6,832 nucleotides of DNA, taken from contig JAKBNO010000071.1 in assembly GCA_021831005.1 (NCBI GenBank), positions 1-6,832 of the forward strand, written 5' to 3'. Both the position numbers and the translations under genes were made by a program. A model generated the notes under the pieces. That model saw only the letters and a list, made by a program, of their open reading frames with translations. It had not been told where the DNA came from and searched no databases. Below, piece after piece: positions 5,889 through 6,832 of this stretch. Every line of letters begins with the position of its first letter. Position 1 is the stretch's first letter. The DNA comes from Thermoplasmata archaeon. GTDB taxonomy: Archaea; Thermoplasmatota; Thermoplasmata; Thermoplasmatales; GCA-001856825.

Positions 5889-6173
5889 CTAAAATACCAT
5901 TAGATTTGAAGCGTTGTAGTCATCTGCTTCACCAGTGTTTCGCTTGTCAATTGGAATGTGCTCTCGACGGGCAGGAACAGCATCTTCCCCTGCACTTGTG
6001 ATATCAATGTGATAGATTGAAGAATCCCGGACAGTAGAGTTTGGTGCTGCCAATCTTCCGTTACCCAGGTAGGACATGTTGAAGCTCTGACTAGTGAATC
6101 CCAGAAGAATGTATAATGACTCAGGTGTGATGACTAGCGCTATTGTAGCAGTCAAAATTCCATATCTATACAT
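5889..6173 (-). CDS. Small hypothetical protein with hydrophobic N-terminus, possibly exported
   Basis: 94 aa and not recognised. MYRYG is followed by a hydrophobic stretch (ILTATIALVIT, then SLYILLGF) of ~23 residues, interrupted by a Pro-Glu pair. The remainder is polar (Ser/Thr/Asp/Asn-rich). This suggests a signal peptide or membrane anchor with a short outer domain, but the hydrophobic part is irregular. ATG at 6173 lies ~27 bases downstream of a TATA-like CTTAAATG, with no ribosome binding site, fitting a leaderless mRNA. An inverted repeat lies between the box and the start. It converges with the reductase gene 26 bases away. The promoter position is the main support; without it this could be a chance frame. 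Confidence 0.45.
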   Translation of the reverse strand: MYRYGILTATIALVITPESLYILLGFTSQSFNMSYLGNGRLAAPNSTVRDSSIYHIDITSAGEDAVPARREHIPIDKRNTGEADDYNASNLMVF

Positions 6174-6174
6174 T

Positions 6175-6206
6175 TGCTGATGAATTGAAAAATCAGCATT
6201 TAAGTA
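6175..6206 (-). promoter_or_regulatory. TATA box with overlapping inverted repeat (operator-like)
   Basis: On the minus strand, TTACTTAAATG (6206 downward) gives a TATA-like core at 6204-6197. A perfect 7-base inverted repeat, TGCTGAT (6175-6181) and ATCAGCA (6192-6198), with a 10-base spacer fills the space between the TATA core and the expected start of transcription near 6175. A repressor bound there would block initiation; this function is inferred. Confidence 0.4.
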
Positions 6207-6433
6207 ATCTGAATCTGCTCTGTACTTCGATCCGTTCTGACCTAGAGAGCTTTAAGAAGTGGTTATGCTCTCTCATAGAATAGGAATTTGGAAGATAGAG
6301 AGCGATTCAATAAAAATAGAGATCCGTTGAAGACACCAAATCGCAAATCTGGAAACGTATATAAATTAACCAATCCCCATAATTCTAAAGCCGTTAGTCG
6401 AGAGGAAAATTCTGCCATAATTCTTCAGGATAA
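6207..6433. other. Intergenic region without a convincing gene
   Basis: No supported gene. It contains an inverted repeat, AGAGAGC (6244-6250) with GCTCTCT (6267-6273), and a second direct AGAGAGC (6297-6303). A strong TATA-like TATATAAAT (6358-6366) also reads as ATTTATATA on the minus strand, but no start codon lies at the expected distance on either strand. A TTG-initiated plus frame from 6288 runs through the tRNA-like remnant and is not credible. Confidence 0.4.
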
Positions 6434-6452
6434 CGGGCCCGCCGGGATTCGA
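6434..6452 (-). repeat. tRNA 3'-end remnant, candidate attachment site
   Basis: Read on the minus strand, TCGAATCCCGGCGGGCCCG equals the end of a tRNA: the second part of the T-loop (TCGAAT), the 3' half of the T-stem (CCCGG), the 3' acceptor strand (CGGGCCC) and a discriminator G. The sequence upstream on that strand (6453 onward) has no matching T-stem or acceptor half, so it is a fragment and not a gene. A GC-rich island in AT-rich DNA with this content is typical of the distal att site left when an integrase inserts into a tRNA gene. The parent tRNA should start GGGCCCG, common in archaeal Val or Ile tRNAs; its identity is uncertain. Confidence 0.6.
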
Positions 6453-6599
6453 TTAAATATTTCTGTCATAATCGGTACTTAACTCTCTCTTAACTAATTT
6501 TCTTTATATACTCTTAAATAACATTTTAAAATATATTAATCACAAATACATCGGTTAGGTTTTCCATTTGATAAAGTTCTAGAAACATTTCGGAACCTG
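6453..6599. other. Very AT-rich non-coding segment
   Basis: No gene seen. The stretch 6497-6542 is almost pure A/T and includes CTTTATATA (6501-6509) and TTTTAAAATATATTAA. It could hold plus-strand promoters or a T-rich minus-strand termination zone for the ORF ending at 6600. By the att interpretation this is the end of an integrated element. Confidence 0.35.
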
Positions 6600-6660
6600 T
6601 TACTGTAAGAATCTTTTGATCTCAACGGGTTCAGTACCGCGTAGTATAAGTTCTAAGAAC
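6574..6660. repeat. Two copies of an imperfect palindrome
   Basis: AAGTTCTAGAAAC at 6574-6586 and AAGTTCTAAGAAC at 6648-6660 match at 11 of 13 positions. The second is a perfect dyad AGTTCT-A-AGAACT (6649-6661). They flank and enter the 3' end of the partial ORF ending at 6600. Possible protein-binding sites; chance is not excluded in AT-rich DNA. Confidence 0.25.
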
Positions 6661-6832
6661 TCTGAAGGTGAGTTCAATTCAGTAAATTTTACTGCGTTCA
6701 TCATCGCAATAACAAGAGAAATCATCCAGCCATTTAATTCTCTTGACCGATTCGATTTTGTCTCTGTGTTTGAGGTTGAAGGAGATAACAAATTCATAAA
6801 ACCTTGAATGGAACCTGTTGAAAGAAATTCTG
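6600..6832 (-). CDS. Partial hypothetical protein, open to the right edge
   Basis: On the minus strand the frame is open from the window edge to TAA (6602-6600), at least 76 codons. An internal ATG at 6797 could be the start (65 aa), but no ribosome binding site precedes it and the frame stays open upstream, so the true start may lie outside. The C-terminal part looks protein-like (FTELNSPSEFLELILRGTEP, then VEIKRFLQ), with a mildly hydrophobic segment (WMISLVIAMM) before it. Not recognised. A plus-strand frame from a TTG at 6616 overlaps it and looks less natural. It may belong to an integrated element. Confidence 0.35.
   Translation of the reverse strand, partial: EFLSTGSIQGFMNLLSPSTSNTETKSNRSRELNGWMISLVIAMMNAVKFTELNSPSEFLELILRGTEPVEIKRFLQ

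Noticed and set aside
6288..6482. Plus-strand TTG-initiated frame of 64 codons
   Set aside because: No ribosome binding site, low-complexity composition, and it reads through the GC-rich tRNA 3' remnant on the other strand; best explained as a chance open frame.
6434..6510. A complete functional tRNA gene
   Set aside because: Only the 3' third matches; no 5' acceptor strand, D-arm, anticodon arm or 5' T-stem half is found upstream on the minus strand, and the plus strand gives no paired T-arm.
6616..6807. Plus-strand TTG-initiated frame of 63 codons opposite the partial minus-strand ORF
   Set aside because: TTG start without a ribosome binding site and less natural composition; the minus-strand frame stays open to the window edge and was preferred, though neither is certain.

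Overview
The window looks archaeal, most likely a soil-type ammonia-oxidising archaeon or relative (Nitrososphaeria/Thaumarchaeota). The signs are TATA-type boxes about 25 bases upstream of likely starts, GTG and TTG starts, AGA/AGG-rich arginine codons, tightly overlapping genes, and the combination of SixA, Ppx/GppA, thymidylate-kinase-like and CHAD genes without a recognisable polyphosphate kinase. The lineage is an inference; no rRNA or other lineage marker gene is present.

Left part (1-586): a short plus-strand stretch holds a possible gene tail (2-76), a small unknown protein (121-351) and a 29-residue small ORF (381-470). A hairpin with a T run (474-493) follows directly. These genes converge on the large minus-strand operon.

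Core (587-4929, minus strand): five genes lie almost without gaps in the order SixA-like phosphohistidine phosphatase, Ppx/GppA phosphatase, two paralogous thymidylate-kinase-like P-loop proteins, and a CHAD-domain protein. Junctions are a 40-base overlap, TAA directly followed by ATG, a TGATG overlap and a 17-base overlap. Shine-Dalgarno-like sites precede most starts, and a TATA box lies upstream of sixA. Ppx degrades polyphosphate or (p)ppGpp, and CHAD domains bind polyphosphate. The set therefore reads as a polyphosphate-handling module in which the kinase-like pair is the unexplained part. The second kinase-like protein has Arg in place of the Walker A Lys, so the pair may combine one catalytic and one degenerate subunit.

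Middle right (4930-6173): a small minus-strand membrane-peptide frame is interrupted by one in-frame TAG (5198-4989). It is followed by a plus-strand RibD/DHFR-fold reductase-like gene with a strong ribosome binding site (5284-5862) and a small minus-strand protein with a hydrophobic N-terminus (5889-6173), apparently leaderless.

Right end (6174-6832): mostly non-coding and increasingly AT-rich. It contains a GC-rich 19-base segment (6434-6452) that reads on the minus strand as the 3' end of a tRNA (T-loop to discriminator base) with no 5' part. This is what an integrated element leaves at its distal attachment site. By this reading, the AT-rich DNA from 6453 rightward, including a partial minus-strand ORF open to the window edge, would be the end of an integrated element.
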